From assembly GCF_018905915.1 (NCBI RefSeq), contig NZ_CP064782.1:620001-684000 (forward strand): a DNA stretch of 64,000 nucleotides. Direction: 5' to 3'. The notes beneath the pieces are model-generated. The model was not told where the DNA came from. It did not search any database and saw only the letters and a list, made by a program, of their open reading frames with translations. Below are positions 36,826-47,000 of this stretch, one piece after another. The position numbers and the translations under genes were made by a program. Source of the stretch: Azospira inquinata. GTDB lineage: Bacteria > Pseudomonadota > Gammaproteobacteria > Burkholderiales > Rhodocyclaceae. How positions within the stretch are numbered: the stretch's first letter is position 1; every line of letters begins with the position of its first letter.

Positions 36826-37905
36826 TCAGCCGGCGGCCTTCACCACCCGCCGGGCCCGCACCGCTTCGGCCAGCAGGTCCAAGACCCGCACCGAATCGTC
36901 CCAACCCAGGCAGGGGTCCGTAATACTTTTGCCGTAGGCCAGGGGCTTGCCCGGCACCAAATCCTGGCGGCCTTCCTGGAGATTGGATTCCACCATCACC
37001 CCCAGGAGCCGTTCTTCCCCGGCGGCCACCTGGGCGGCCACCGCCTCCGCCACTTCCACCTGGCGCTGGTACTGCTTGAAGCAGTTGGCGTGGGAGCAAT
37101 CCACCATCACCCGGGGGGCCAGCCCGGCCCCGGCCATATCCCGGCAGGCCTGATCCACGCTGGCGGCGTCGTAATTGGGTTCCTTGCCACCCCGCAGGAT
37201 GACGTGGCAATCCTCATTGCCCGTGGTGGAAACAATGGCGGAGTGGCCCGCCTTGGTCACGGAGAGGAAATTGTGGGGCGCGCTGGCCGCCCGAATGGCA
37301 TCCACGGCAATTTTCACATTGCCGTCCGTGCCGTTCTTAAAGCCCACCGGGCAGGAAAGGCCGGAGGCCAGTTCCCGGTGCACCTGGGATTCGGTGGTGC
37401 GGGCGCCGATGGCGCCCCAGGCCACCAGCCCGGCAGTGTATTGGGGAGAGATGGTGTCGAGGAACTCGGTGGCGCAAGGCATGCCCAGCTCGTTGATGTC
37501 CAGGAGCAGCTTGCGGGCCAGGCGCAGCCCTTCGTTAATGTGGAAGGAGCCGTCCAGCCGGGGGTCGTTGATCAAACCCTTCCAGCCCACGGTGGTCCGG
37601 GGCTTTTCAAAATAGACCCGCATCACCACCAGCAGATCGTCCTTGAGCCGTTCCCCCTCCTTGGTCAGGAGCCGGGCGTATTCCATGGCCGCTTCGTAGT
37701 CGTGGATGGAGCAGGGGCCGATGATGGCCACCAGCCGGTCGTCCGCCCCGTGGAGCACCCGGTGCAGGGCCTGGCGCGCCTGACTGGTGGTGGTGGCGGC
37801 CTTCAGGGTAACCGGGTATTCCCGAAAAATATGGGTGGGGGGCACCAGCTCCCGGATCTCCCGGATGCGCAGGTCTTCAGTGGCAGGTTTGGTGAGGGGA
37901 TTCAT
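36826..37905 (-). CDS. aroG: 3-Deoxy-7-phosphoheptulonate (DAHP) synthase, class I
   Basis: 359 residues from the ATG at 37905, giving MNPLTKPATEDLRIREIREL, colinear with E. coli AroG. Active-site stretches are intact: IGPCSIHD, MRVYFEKPRTTVGWKG, SWGAIGARTTESQ-like (AWGAIGARTTESQVHREL), PVGFKNGTDG, GHSAIV, HVILRGGKEPNY, DCSHAN and YGKSITD. It condenses PEP and erythrose-4-phosphate, the first step of the shikimate pathway. It is the first gene of a tight leftward set with GT39 and UbiA, an unexpected grouping. Which aromatic amino acid inhibits it cannot be read reliably. Confidence 0.93.
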   Translation of the reverse strand: MNPLTKPATEDLRIREIRELVPPTHIFREYPVTLKAATTTSQARQALHRVLHGADDRLVAIIGPCSIHDYEAAMEYARLLTKEGERLKDDLLVVMRVYFEKPRTTVGWKGLINDPRLDGSFHINEGLRLARKLLLDINELGMPCATEFLDTISPQYTAGLVAWGAIGARTTESQVHRELASGLSCPVGFKNGTDGNVKIAVDAIRAASAPHNFLSVTKAGHSAIVSTTGNEDCHVILRGGKEPNYDAASVDQACRDMAGAGLAPRVMVDCSHANCFKQYQRQVEVAEAVAAQVAAGEERLLGVMVESNLQEGRQDLVPGKPLAYGKSITDPCLGWDDSVRVLDLLAEAVRARRVVKAAG

Positions 37906-38410
37906 AGCAGGCACTCCCCGCCGAAGCGGCGGCAACGGGGGCGGCCAGGGAAAAGAAGCCGGAAATCCCCGGCCTGCCTGAAATTCCGCCCTAGAAAGGC
38001 CTAGATTCTACCCAAAGCGGCCCGTCCCGGATATGTACCCCCCCTTTCCCCCTCCCCCGGCCGGGCCTTGCCCTGTCTTTTTCATCCTTTTGCCACCCTT
38101 TTCTCCCCCATTTTCAGCCCCCTGGCCGCCTGCCCCCCCAGAGTTTTCGGCCTGATTTCCGGGGGAGGGCATCGCTGTCTTTCTATCCCACCGGTAGGTG
38201 GTCAAAGGGCCCCGCCCGGCCCCGGTCGCCCCCATTTACTTGCCAATATCATAGCCATCCACCGCCAAGCCGCGCCCCGCCTGGATCGACAAAAATCCAT
38301 GCAATCAATGGCCTAATGGGCTTACGGGAGGACTATACTTTCGTCCTAGTCTGCCCCGGGTTCCGGCCCTTTTCTCCCTTTTTATCCTTCGGCTTTGCCG
38401 TCTTCCTTCC
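37906..38410. other. Intergenic region between aroG and the radical-SAM gene
   Basis: About 500 bases, C/T-rich on the + strand. It must hold the divergent promoters of the aroG set and the radical-SAM gene, but no convincing hexamer pair, attenuator or small gene was seen. Confidence 0.5.
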
Positions 38411-39715
38411 ATGTCTTCCGCCGCCTTCCGCCGTTCCCCACCGCCGCCCTCCCGGGACGAAGAGGCGCCGGATACGGCTCTGCCCGCGGCGGTATTCAAA
38501 GGACGGGGCGCCATCGGCAATCCGGACAGCCGCCATGTGGCCTGGACCCGGGTGCGGGAAGACGACGGCTGGCAGTCTCCAACCACCCCGCCCCCGGCAG
38601 CGCCCCGGGCCCCCAAGTCCTCTTTCCGCAGCGGGCTGGGGACCGCCTCCCGCCTCGCTCCCGGTCACCCGGGGACGTCTCCGGCAGCACCGGAGGCCGG
38701 GACGGACAAGGGGGAAAGGGCTGCCCCCCAAGAAGAGGTCCCCCCCAGCGCCCCCCTCACCCGGCTGGTGGAAGACCATAGCCGCAGCATCCTCAGCCAC
38801 AACGATTCCCCCGATCTGCCCTTTGACCAGTCCCTCAACCCCTACCGGGGCTGTGAACACGGCTGCATCTACTGCTATGCCCGGCCCAGCCACGCCTGGC
38901 TGGGACTCTCCCCCGGTCTGGATTTCGAGACCGTGATCAGCCACAAGCCGGAGGCCCCGACCCTGCTTACCGAGGCCCTGGCCAAGCCGGGCTACCGCTG
39001 CCGTCCCCTGGCCCTGGGCACCAACACGGACGCCTACCAGCCCGTGGAACGGCGTCTGGGCTTGACCCGGCGGGTGCTGGAAGTGCTGGAGGAAACCCGC
39101 CACCCGGTCACCCTGATTACCAAGTCATCCCTGGTGGAGCGGGATCTGGATCTGCTCACCGCCTTGGCCCGGGACGGCCTGGTTCAGGTGATGATTTCCA
39201 TCACCAGCCTGGACCCGACCCTGGCCCGCCAGCTGGAGCCCCGGGCGGCGGCTCCGGCCCGGCGCCTGGAAACCGTGTCCCGCCTGAGCGAGGCGGGCAT
39301 TCCCGTGGGGGTCATGGTGGCCCCGGTGATCCCTGGGCTGACGGACCGGGATATGGAATCCATCCTGGCCGCCGCCCGCCAGGCCGGCGCACTGGATGCG
39401 GTCTATACGGTGCTGCGCCTGCCCCGGGAGGTGGGGGATCTGTTCCGTGCCTGGCTGCACCACCACGCCCCGGAAAAATCCGCCCGCATCCTGGCCCTGC
39501 TCTACGACCTGCGCCGGGGCAAGCTGGATGCCCCCCGTTTTGACAGCCGCATGACCGGGCTCGGCCATTACGGGGATTTACTCGGCCAGCGTTTCGCTCT
39601 GGCCAAGCGGCGGCAGGCCTTCCCCGGCCTGCCTGCCCTCAATACCGGGCTTTTTCAGGCGCCCCCTGCCCCCCTTCAGGCCCCGGCACCCACCCCCCAG
39701 CTGGATTTGTTCTAG
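38411..39715 (+). CDS. PA0069-family radical SAM protein
   Basis: 434 residues. The [4Fe-4S] cluster motif is C148-x3-C152-x2-C155 in RGCEHGCIYCYARPSHAW, as in spore-photoproduct-lyase-like radical SAM proteins. Family stretches include NDSPDLPFDQSLNPY, LGLSPGLDFET, LGTNTDAYQPVE and GVMVAPVIPGLTD. Before the core, residues about 50-115 form a Pro/Ala/Gly-rich insert separating the KGRGAIGNPDSR beginning from the catalytic part, longer than in typical members. The substrate is unknown; DNA repair has been suggested for the family. No ribosome site is seen at the ATG, so the exact start is uncertain. Confidence 0.85.
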   Translation: MSSAAFRRSPPPPSRDEEAPDTALPAAVFKGRGAIGNPDSRHVAWTRVREDDGWQSPTTPPPAAPRAPKSSFRSGLGTASRLAPGHPGTSPAAPEAGTDKGERAAPQEEVPPSAPLTRLVEDHSRSILSHNDSPDLPFDQSLNPYRGCEHGCIYCYARPSHAWLGLSPGLDFETVISHKPEAPTLLTEALAKPGYRCRPLALGTNTDAYQPVERRLGLTRRVLEVLEETRHPVTLITKSSLVERDLDLLTALARDGLVQVMISITSLDPTLARQLEPRAAAPARRLETVSRLSEAGIPVGVMVAPVIPGLTDRDMESILAAARQAGALDAVYTVLRLPREVGDLFRAWLHHHAPEKSARILALLYDLRRGKLDAPRFDSRMTGLGHYGDLLGQRFALAKRRQAFPGLPALNTGLFQAPPAPLQAPAPTPQLDLF

Positions 39716-39894
39716 CCCCTTCCCCCCTTTCCCTCCCAAGTCTCTGTTTTACCTAAGTAATAGATGTTTAAAAAATCTATTGCCTGATCCTAAATCCATG
39801 ACAAATAATTCCTAAAACACGACTCCCCTTGCCCCCATAATGGGAGTCATCTAGGCGCCCCCGCGCCCCCCCCACTGGAGACAAGGAGCGAAAT

Positions 39895-41064
39895 GTGACG
39901 GACCCCGCCTGCCATGTGGCCATCGTGGATGACGATCCGGTCTTGCGTCTGGCCCTCCAATCCGCCCTGGAGGACCATTTTTCCGTCACCGGCCATGCCT
40001 CGGGTGACGACTTTCTCGCCGCCCTGGAAAGTGCCGCCCCGGACGTGATCCTGCTGGATATCGCCATGCCGGGTCAGGACGGCTATGAGGTCTGCCGCCG
40101 CCTGCGGGCCAATCCCAGCCATCGGGGCACCCCCCTGATTTTTATCTCCGCCCATGAGGATAAGGCCTCCCAGCTGGCGGCCTACGAGGCCGGGGGCGAT
40201 GACTTCATCGTCAAGCCCTGCGCCCCGGAGGACGTGCTGCGTAAGGTGCGCCTGGCCACCCGGTTGGCCGCGGAACGCAAGGCTCTCGACCGGCAGGTGG
40301 GGGAAGCCCGCCAGGCGGCCTTCGCCGCCCTGTCTTCCATGGGGGAATTAGGGGTAGTGCTCCAGTTCGCCCACGACGCCGCCCTCTGCCCCGACCCGGA
40401 AGCCCTGGCCCTGGCCCTGATCCGGGCCCTGGACCAGTACAGCCTGGGGGCCACGGTGGCCCTGCGGGATGACCAGGGGCAGGTGCTCCAGTCCAGCGAC
40501 GGCCCCCCCTCTCCCCTGGCCAGCGCCGCCGTGGACAATCTGCGCACCATGGGCCGTCTGGTGGAATTCCACTCCCGCCTGGCGGTGAATTACGACCACG
40601 TCACCCTCCTGGTCCACAATCTGCCCCAGGCGGACCGGGAACGCTGCGGCCGCATCCGGGACAATCTGGCGATTCTGGCGGAAACGGCGGAAAACCGGCT
40701 TTGCAGCCTGATCGACCGGCGTCGGCTGGACGCCCAGAGCCTGGGCATCCGCCAGGCGGTTCAGACCCTGAGCCACACCCTGGCCCATTTCGAGCAATCC
40801 CAGTTGCAGGCCCTGGCGGACAGCCGCAGCCTGATCGCCGACGGCCTGCGCCAGCTGGAAGAGGGGCTGGTGGGCATGAATCTGAACGAGTCCCAGGAGG
40901 TCTTCATCCTGGGACTGCTGCGGGAATGGGGCCAGCAGATGGTCCAGCTCCTTACCCCCGGAGACGGGGTCCTGGCGGGCCTGCGCCAGGGTATCGCCGA
41001 TCTCCGCCCCCTGCTCCAGGAACTGGCCGCCGCCCCCGGGGACAGCCCCGGCCCCGGAGCCTGA
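39895..41064 (+). CDS. Response regulator with uncharacterised C-terminal sensor/output region
   Basis: 389 residues from a GTG start with AAGGAG seven bases upstream. The receiver domain (1-125) has D12-D13-D14, phospho-acceptor D55 in ILLDIAMPG, S/T in FISAHED and K in FIVKPCAPEDV. A helical linker (AERKALDRQVGEARQ) leads to a roughly 240-residue region with GAF-like features (ALALALIRALDQYSLGATVALRDDQGQVLQSSD) and a helical tail (LADSRSLIADGLRQLEEGL). No DNA-binding, GGDEF or HD motif is seen. It lies four bases before the giant hybrid kinase and is the likely first gene of that operon. Confidence 0.87.
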   Translation: MTDPACHVAIVDDDPVLRLALQSALEDHFSVTGHASGDDFLAALESAAPDVILLDIAMPGQDGYEVCRRLRANPSHRGTPLIFISAHEDKASQLAAYEAGGDDFIVKPCAPEDVLRKVRLATRLAAERKALDRQVGEARQAAFAALSSMGELGVVLQFAHDAALCPDPEALALALIRALDQYSLGATVALRDDQGQVLQSSDGPPSPLASAAVDNLRTMGRLVEFHSRLAVNYDHVTLLVHNLPQADRERCGRIRDNLAILAETAENRLCSLIDRRRLDAQSLGIRQAVQTLSHTLAHFEQSQLQALADSRSLIADGLRQLEEGLVGMNLNESQEVFILGLLREWGQQMVQLLTPGDGVLAGLRQGIADLRPLLQELAAAPGDSPGPGA

Positions 41065-41068
41065 CCCC

Positions 41069-44000
41069 ATGGCCGCCCCTCCCCCCAACGCGCCCCCCAC
41101 CGGCGGACGCCCCACCCGACTGGTGGTGGTGGGCACCTCCGCCGGCGGTCTGGCGGCCCTGCGGGCCTACCTCCGGGGCCTCCCCCAGGAAGGGCCCCAG
41201 CTCTGCCACATCATCGCCCAGCATATGGCGCCCCGGCATCGCAGCCGGCTGGCCGAACTGCTGGCCCCCTTCACCGTCCAGCCGGTGGTGGATCTGGAAG
41301 ACGGCCTAAGGCTGGAGGACGGCACCGTTTACATCATGCCCCCCGCCGCCCACCTCCACCTGGATCGGGAAGGCCGGGCTCATCTCAGCCAGGAAGAAAA
41401 CCCGCCCAGCCCCAGCCCCAACATCAACGATCTGCTCCACCAGTGCCTGGGCTTCGCTCCCCAGCTGGGGGTGGCCATTCTCTCCGGTACCGGCCACGAC
41501 GGCCTGGCTGGCGCCCGGGAAGTGGCGGCGGCGGGCGGCGTGGTGGTGAGCGAAGGGTCGGCCGAATATCCCCAGATGCCTGGGGCCATCCAGACCACCG
41601 GTCTCAGCCGCTTCACCGCCCCCCCGGGGGAACTGGCCCGCTATCTGGTGGCGGCCTTAAGCGGCCGTCTGGATGAGGCCCCCCTGGCCCACCTCTCCCC
41701 CCTGGAGGAAGTGCTCCAGATTCTCCAGGGAGATGGCTTCAATTTCATCGGCTACAAGGGCAATACCCTGCACCGCCAACTGGACCGCCGGCAGCGGGAA
41801 AAGGGCCTGGATTTCCCCGCCTATCTGGCCCTTCTGGAGCGAGATCGGGAAGAACGGGAACGGCTGGGGGCCAGCTTCCTCATTTCCGTCACCAGTTTTT
41901 TCCGGGACCCGGACGTGTTCCAGGCCCTGGAACAGCAACTGGCCAGCCTGGTGGCCCGCCGCCCGGAAGGCCATTGCCTGCGTCTCTGGGTGCCGGCCTG
42001 CGCCACCGGGGACGAGGCCTACAGTCTGGCCATCCTGGTGCAGGAGGAACTGACCCGCTGCGGCCGCCAGGACATGGACTACCGAATTTTCGCCACGGAT
42101 CTGGCGGATTCGGCCCTGGCCGTGGCCCGCCAGGGCGTTTATCCGGAAAAGGCCCTGAGCCACCTGCCGCCCCTGCTGCGGCAACGCTGGTTTCTCCCCG
42201 CCGGACGGGATTTCCGGGTCACCCCGGAGCTACGGGAACACCTGATTTTCTGCCGCCACAATGTGCGCCATGCGCCCCCTTTCCTGCACATGGACCTGTT
42301 GTCCTGCCGCAACCTGTTTATCTACCTGCAACCGGCGGAGCAGGAAAAGCTGCTGCAAATCTTTCACCAGTCCCTGGTGGAAGGGGGGCTCCTGATCCTG
42401 GGGCGCAACGAATCCGTCCCCGCAAGCTCGGAGCTGTTCCAGGTGCTGGACGGTAAAACCCGCATCTACCAATCCAATCCCCTGGACCAGAGCTTAAGCC
42501 GCCCCCTCCTGCCCGGCCTGGGGCGCCCGTTTTCCGGCGATACGCCCCGTCCCGCCGGGGCCGAACCCAGCCTCTCCCAGCGCATTCTGGATGCCCTGGC
42601 CCCCAACGGGGTGGTGGTGGATCACAACGGGGTGTGCCAGCAGTTTCTCGGGGAAATCCGCAATTTCCTCCTCCTCGGCCAAGGGGAGGCCAACCTGGCC
42701 CTGGCCGCCCTGCTGCCCAAGACCTGGCGCTTCGCCTGGCGGGAGCTCCTGACCCAGAGCCGGGAACACCCGGGGGAATGCCTCTATTCCGTCGCCCTGC
42801 CGGAGGGGCAGGAACTGCCCGTGGGTGGGCCTTTCCGCCTGCGCCTCCTGCCCCTGGCCAGCACCACCGCCAGCCTGTCCCTGGTGCTGGTGGAACCCCT
42901 GCCCGCCCCCATCGCCGCGCCCGACACAGCCCCCAGTACCCCCCAGGTGGCGGCTCTGGAAGGGGCTCTGGAAGAAATTTCCGCCCGCTACCAGCTCACC
43001 CTGGAGCAGCTGGAAGCCACCAACGAGGAAATGCAGTCCGCCAACGAGGAGCTCCAGGCCACCAACGAGGAACTGGAAACCACCACGGAGGAAATCCGGG
43101 CCGCCAATGAGGAACTGGAAGCGGCCAACGAGGAACTGGAGGTGCGCAACCGGGAAGTTCAGGCGGCCGGGGAGGAACTGCAACAGCTCCTGGACTCCTC
43201 TGCCCTGGCCCTGGTGGTACTGGACGAAAGCCAGCTGATCCGCCGCATCAATGCCCAGGCCCAGAGCATTTTCCGCATCAAGTCCGGGGCCGTGGGCCAC
43301 GGGCTGGACGAAACCATCCTGCCCACCCTGGTGCCTAATCTGCCCGCCATGGTCAAAGACACCCTGGCCGGGCAGGTGGCAGCCCCGGAGGAAATTCTCC
43401 TCGGGGAACAAAGCTATCTGCTCCGAGTTCAGGCCTACCAGACCCTGGAGGGCGGCCGGGCCCGGCTGCTGCTCACGGCCATGGAAACCACGGAGGTGCG
43501 CAAGGCCTACGCCGCCCTCCAGGAATCGGAACAGCGCCACGCCCTGGCCATGGAAGCGGCCCAGGACGGCATCTGGGACTGGACCGTGGGGGACAACCAG
43601 CTCTACGTCTCCCAGGCCTTTCTCGACATCATCGGCTGCCGCCGCAAGGATTTCGACAATTCCGTGGGCCATTTCTTCGACCGGGTCCATCCGGACGACC
43701 GGGATATTCTGGAACAGGCTAACCGGGACTTCCTCCGGGGACGGCGCAAACGTCACCACCTCACCTACCGGCTGCGCCACGAGGACGGCAGTTTCCGCTG
43801 GGTGGAAACCCGCTACATCGCCCTGCGCCACCCGGATGGTCAGGTGTTCCGGGTGGCCGGCTCCACCCGGGACATTACGGGCCGCAAGGAGGCGGAAGAC
43901 GCCCTGCGGCAACGGGAAGTTCTCCTGCAAAAATCCTTCGATGCGGCCGCCATCGGCATGGCCATCACCGACCTGGAAGGCCGCTTCATCCGGGTGAACA

Positions 44001-47000
44001 GCGCCTTAAGCCGGATCAGCGGCTTCAGCCCCAAGGAACTGCTGACCCGGAGTTATCTGGACATCACCCACCCGGACGATGTAACGGAGGACCGGGAAAT
44101 GGACCGCCGCCTGGTGGCGGGGGAACTGCCCCAGTTCCAGCGGGACAAGCGCTACGTCTGCAAAAACGGCCAGACCCGATGGATTTCCGTCTCCGTGGCC
44201 CTGGTGAGCAAGGACGACGGGGCGCCGGACTACTTCATGCGCCAGATCCAGGACATCGACGCCCAGAAGCGCATGCTGGACGCCCTGCGCCTCAGCGAGG
44301 AACGCTTCCGCCGCACCATGGTGGATGCCCCCATCGGCATGTGTCTGGTGAGCCCGGAAGGCAAATTCCTGCAAGTGAATCAGGCCCTTTGCGATCTGGT
44401 GGGCTACAGCGAGGACGCCCTACTCAACCTCACCTTCCAGAACATCACCCACCCGGACGACCTGGAAATAGACCTGAGCTATGTGGGGGAACTGCTGGCA
44501 GGCAAGCGTAGCCATTACCGGCTGGAAAAGCGCTACATCCGCAAGGATGGCCGGGAAACCTGGGTGCAGCTGGCGGTCACCATGCTGCGGGATGCCCAGG
44601 AACAGCCCCTCTACTTCCTCGCCGAAATCGTGGATATCGACGAGCTGAAGCACAGCCAGCGGGACCTGGAACAAAGCGCCGCCCTGGTGGAAGACCTCTA
44701 CAACCACGCCCCCATCGGCTACCACTCCCTGGACGCCCGGGGGGTCATCGTCCATATCAACGACACGGAACTGCAATGGCTGGGCTACCGCCGGGATGAG
44801 GTGGTGGGCAAGCTGCGCTTTTCCGACATCATCACCCCGGCCAGCCAGACCACCTTTAACTCCCATTACCCCACGTTCAAGCGGGAAGGGGTGTTGGAGG
44901 ACATGGAATTTGAAATGCTGCGCAAGGACGGCGGCAGCTTTTTCGTGCTCCTCAGCGCCAGCGCCATTTTCGACGCCCAGGGCCATTACCAGATGAGCCG
45001 CTCCACCATGGTGGATATTACCCAGCGGCGGGCGGCGGAGCAGGCCCGGCGGCGCAGCGACGAGCTGTTCCGCCGCACCATGACCTACGCCCCCATCGGC
45101 ATGTTGGTGAGCGCCACCGCCGGCCGCTTCCTCCAGGTCAATCCGGCCTTCTGCAATCTCCTCGGCTACTCGGAAGCGGAGCTACTGGATAAGGGCTATG
45201 CGGACATTACCCATCCGGAAGACCGGGAAATGAGTGTGCGCTACGCCACCGAACTCCTGGAAGGCCGGCGGGGGGATTACCGGCTGGAAAAGCGCTATCT
45301 GCGCAAGGATGGCTCCCCGGTCTGGGTGCTGGTGTCCGTGGCCCTGCTACCGGACATGGAAGGGGTGCCCCGCCACTGCGTCGCCCAGATCGTGGATATC
45401 GACCGGCGCAAGCGCATGGAGGAAGACCTGCGGGACATGGGCCAGCGCATCGACCTAGCCTTAAGCGCCGCCAATCTGGGCACCCTGACCTGGGACGTGG
45501 CGGCGGGCAAGGTGGGCTACGACTCCCGTCTGGCGGCCATCCTCAACCAGCCCCCGGGCCAAGGCCCCCTCTCCCTGGGGGAATTCAGCGCCATGATTCT
45601 GGATGTGGACCGCTCCCACGTGCTCCAACAACTGGAGGAAACCGCCCGCCAATTCAGCCAGTGCCAGCTCCAGTTCAGCCTGCGCCGCAACGGGGATCAG
45701 GCCCTGCGCCATCTGTCCGTACACCTCATCGTCCCGCCCCCCGCCCCGGACCGGCCCTTGCTGGGCATCGCCATCGTCCAGGACATCACCCAACTGCGGG
45801 AGGCGGAACAGGCCCTCCAGGAAAGCGAAGGCCGCTTCCGGGCCATTGTGGAATACCTGCCCGTAGGCATCAGCTACCAGGATCTCCACGGCAAGGTGCT
45901 GTTCGTGAACTGGCACTTTTCCCAGATGTTCGGCTACACCCAGGAGGACATGCCCTCTGCCGGGGCCTGGGGCCGACTGGCCTATCCGGACCCGGACTAC
46001 CGGGCCAAGATCAAGGCGGAATGGAAAGAGGACCTGGCCCGCTACCGGCGCGGCGACATCAACCACGCCCCCCTGCGGGAACACCGGGTGCGCTGCCGGG
46101 ACGGTACGGAAAAGGTAGTGGAAATCAATTTCACCCTTTACGGGGACGGCATCTACGCCGTGTTCAACGATGTCACGGAAAAACGGCGCATTTTCGAGGC
46201 CCTGCAACAGGCCATGGAGCAGGCCAATGCGGGGGCGGCGGCCAAGTCCGAATTCCTGGCCAACATGAGCCACGAAATCCGCACCCCCATGAACGCCATC
46301 ATCGGCCTTTCCGACCTGGCCCTGCGCAGCGTCCAGGACAGCCGCCAGCGGGACTATCTGGCCAAAATCCACGCCGCCGGCAGCTCCCTCCTGGGCATCA
46401 TCAACGACATTCTGGACGTGACCAAGATCGAGGCGGGCAAGCTGTCCCTGGAAAGTGAGCCCTTCCTGCTCCACGACGTTCTCGCCCGCATTCTGGATAT
46501 GCTCTCCCCCCTGGCCCTGACCAAGGGCCTGCGCTTCGAGCTGGACATCACCCCGGCGGTACCCGACGCCCTGGAAGGCGACGCCCTGCGTCTGGGCCAG
46601 GTACTCCTCAATCTACTCAACAACGCCATCAAATTCACCGCCAAGGGCTTTATCCGGCTCAGCATCAGCCTGGTAGGGGACGAGCCCCCGGCCCTGCGCT
46701 TCGCCATCGGGGACAGCGGCATCGGCCTCAAGCAGGAACAGCAGGCCCGGCTCTTCGAAGCCTTTTCCCAGGCCGACACCTCCACCACCCGCCGCTTCGG
46801 CGGCACGGGACTGGGGCTCTCCATTTCCCGCCGTCTGGTCACCATGATGGGGGGCACGGTGACGGTGCGCAGCGAATACCGGGTGGGCAGTGAATTCAGC
46901 TTCACCATTCCCTGCCGGGAAATGGCCCATCCGGGAGGCCCCGCCGCCCCCCGGCTGACGGACCTGGAACTGCCGGAAAACCGCATCGTGGTGAGCAGCG

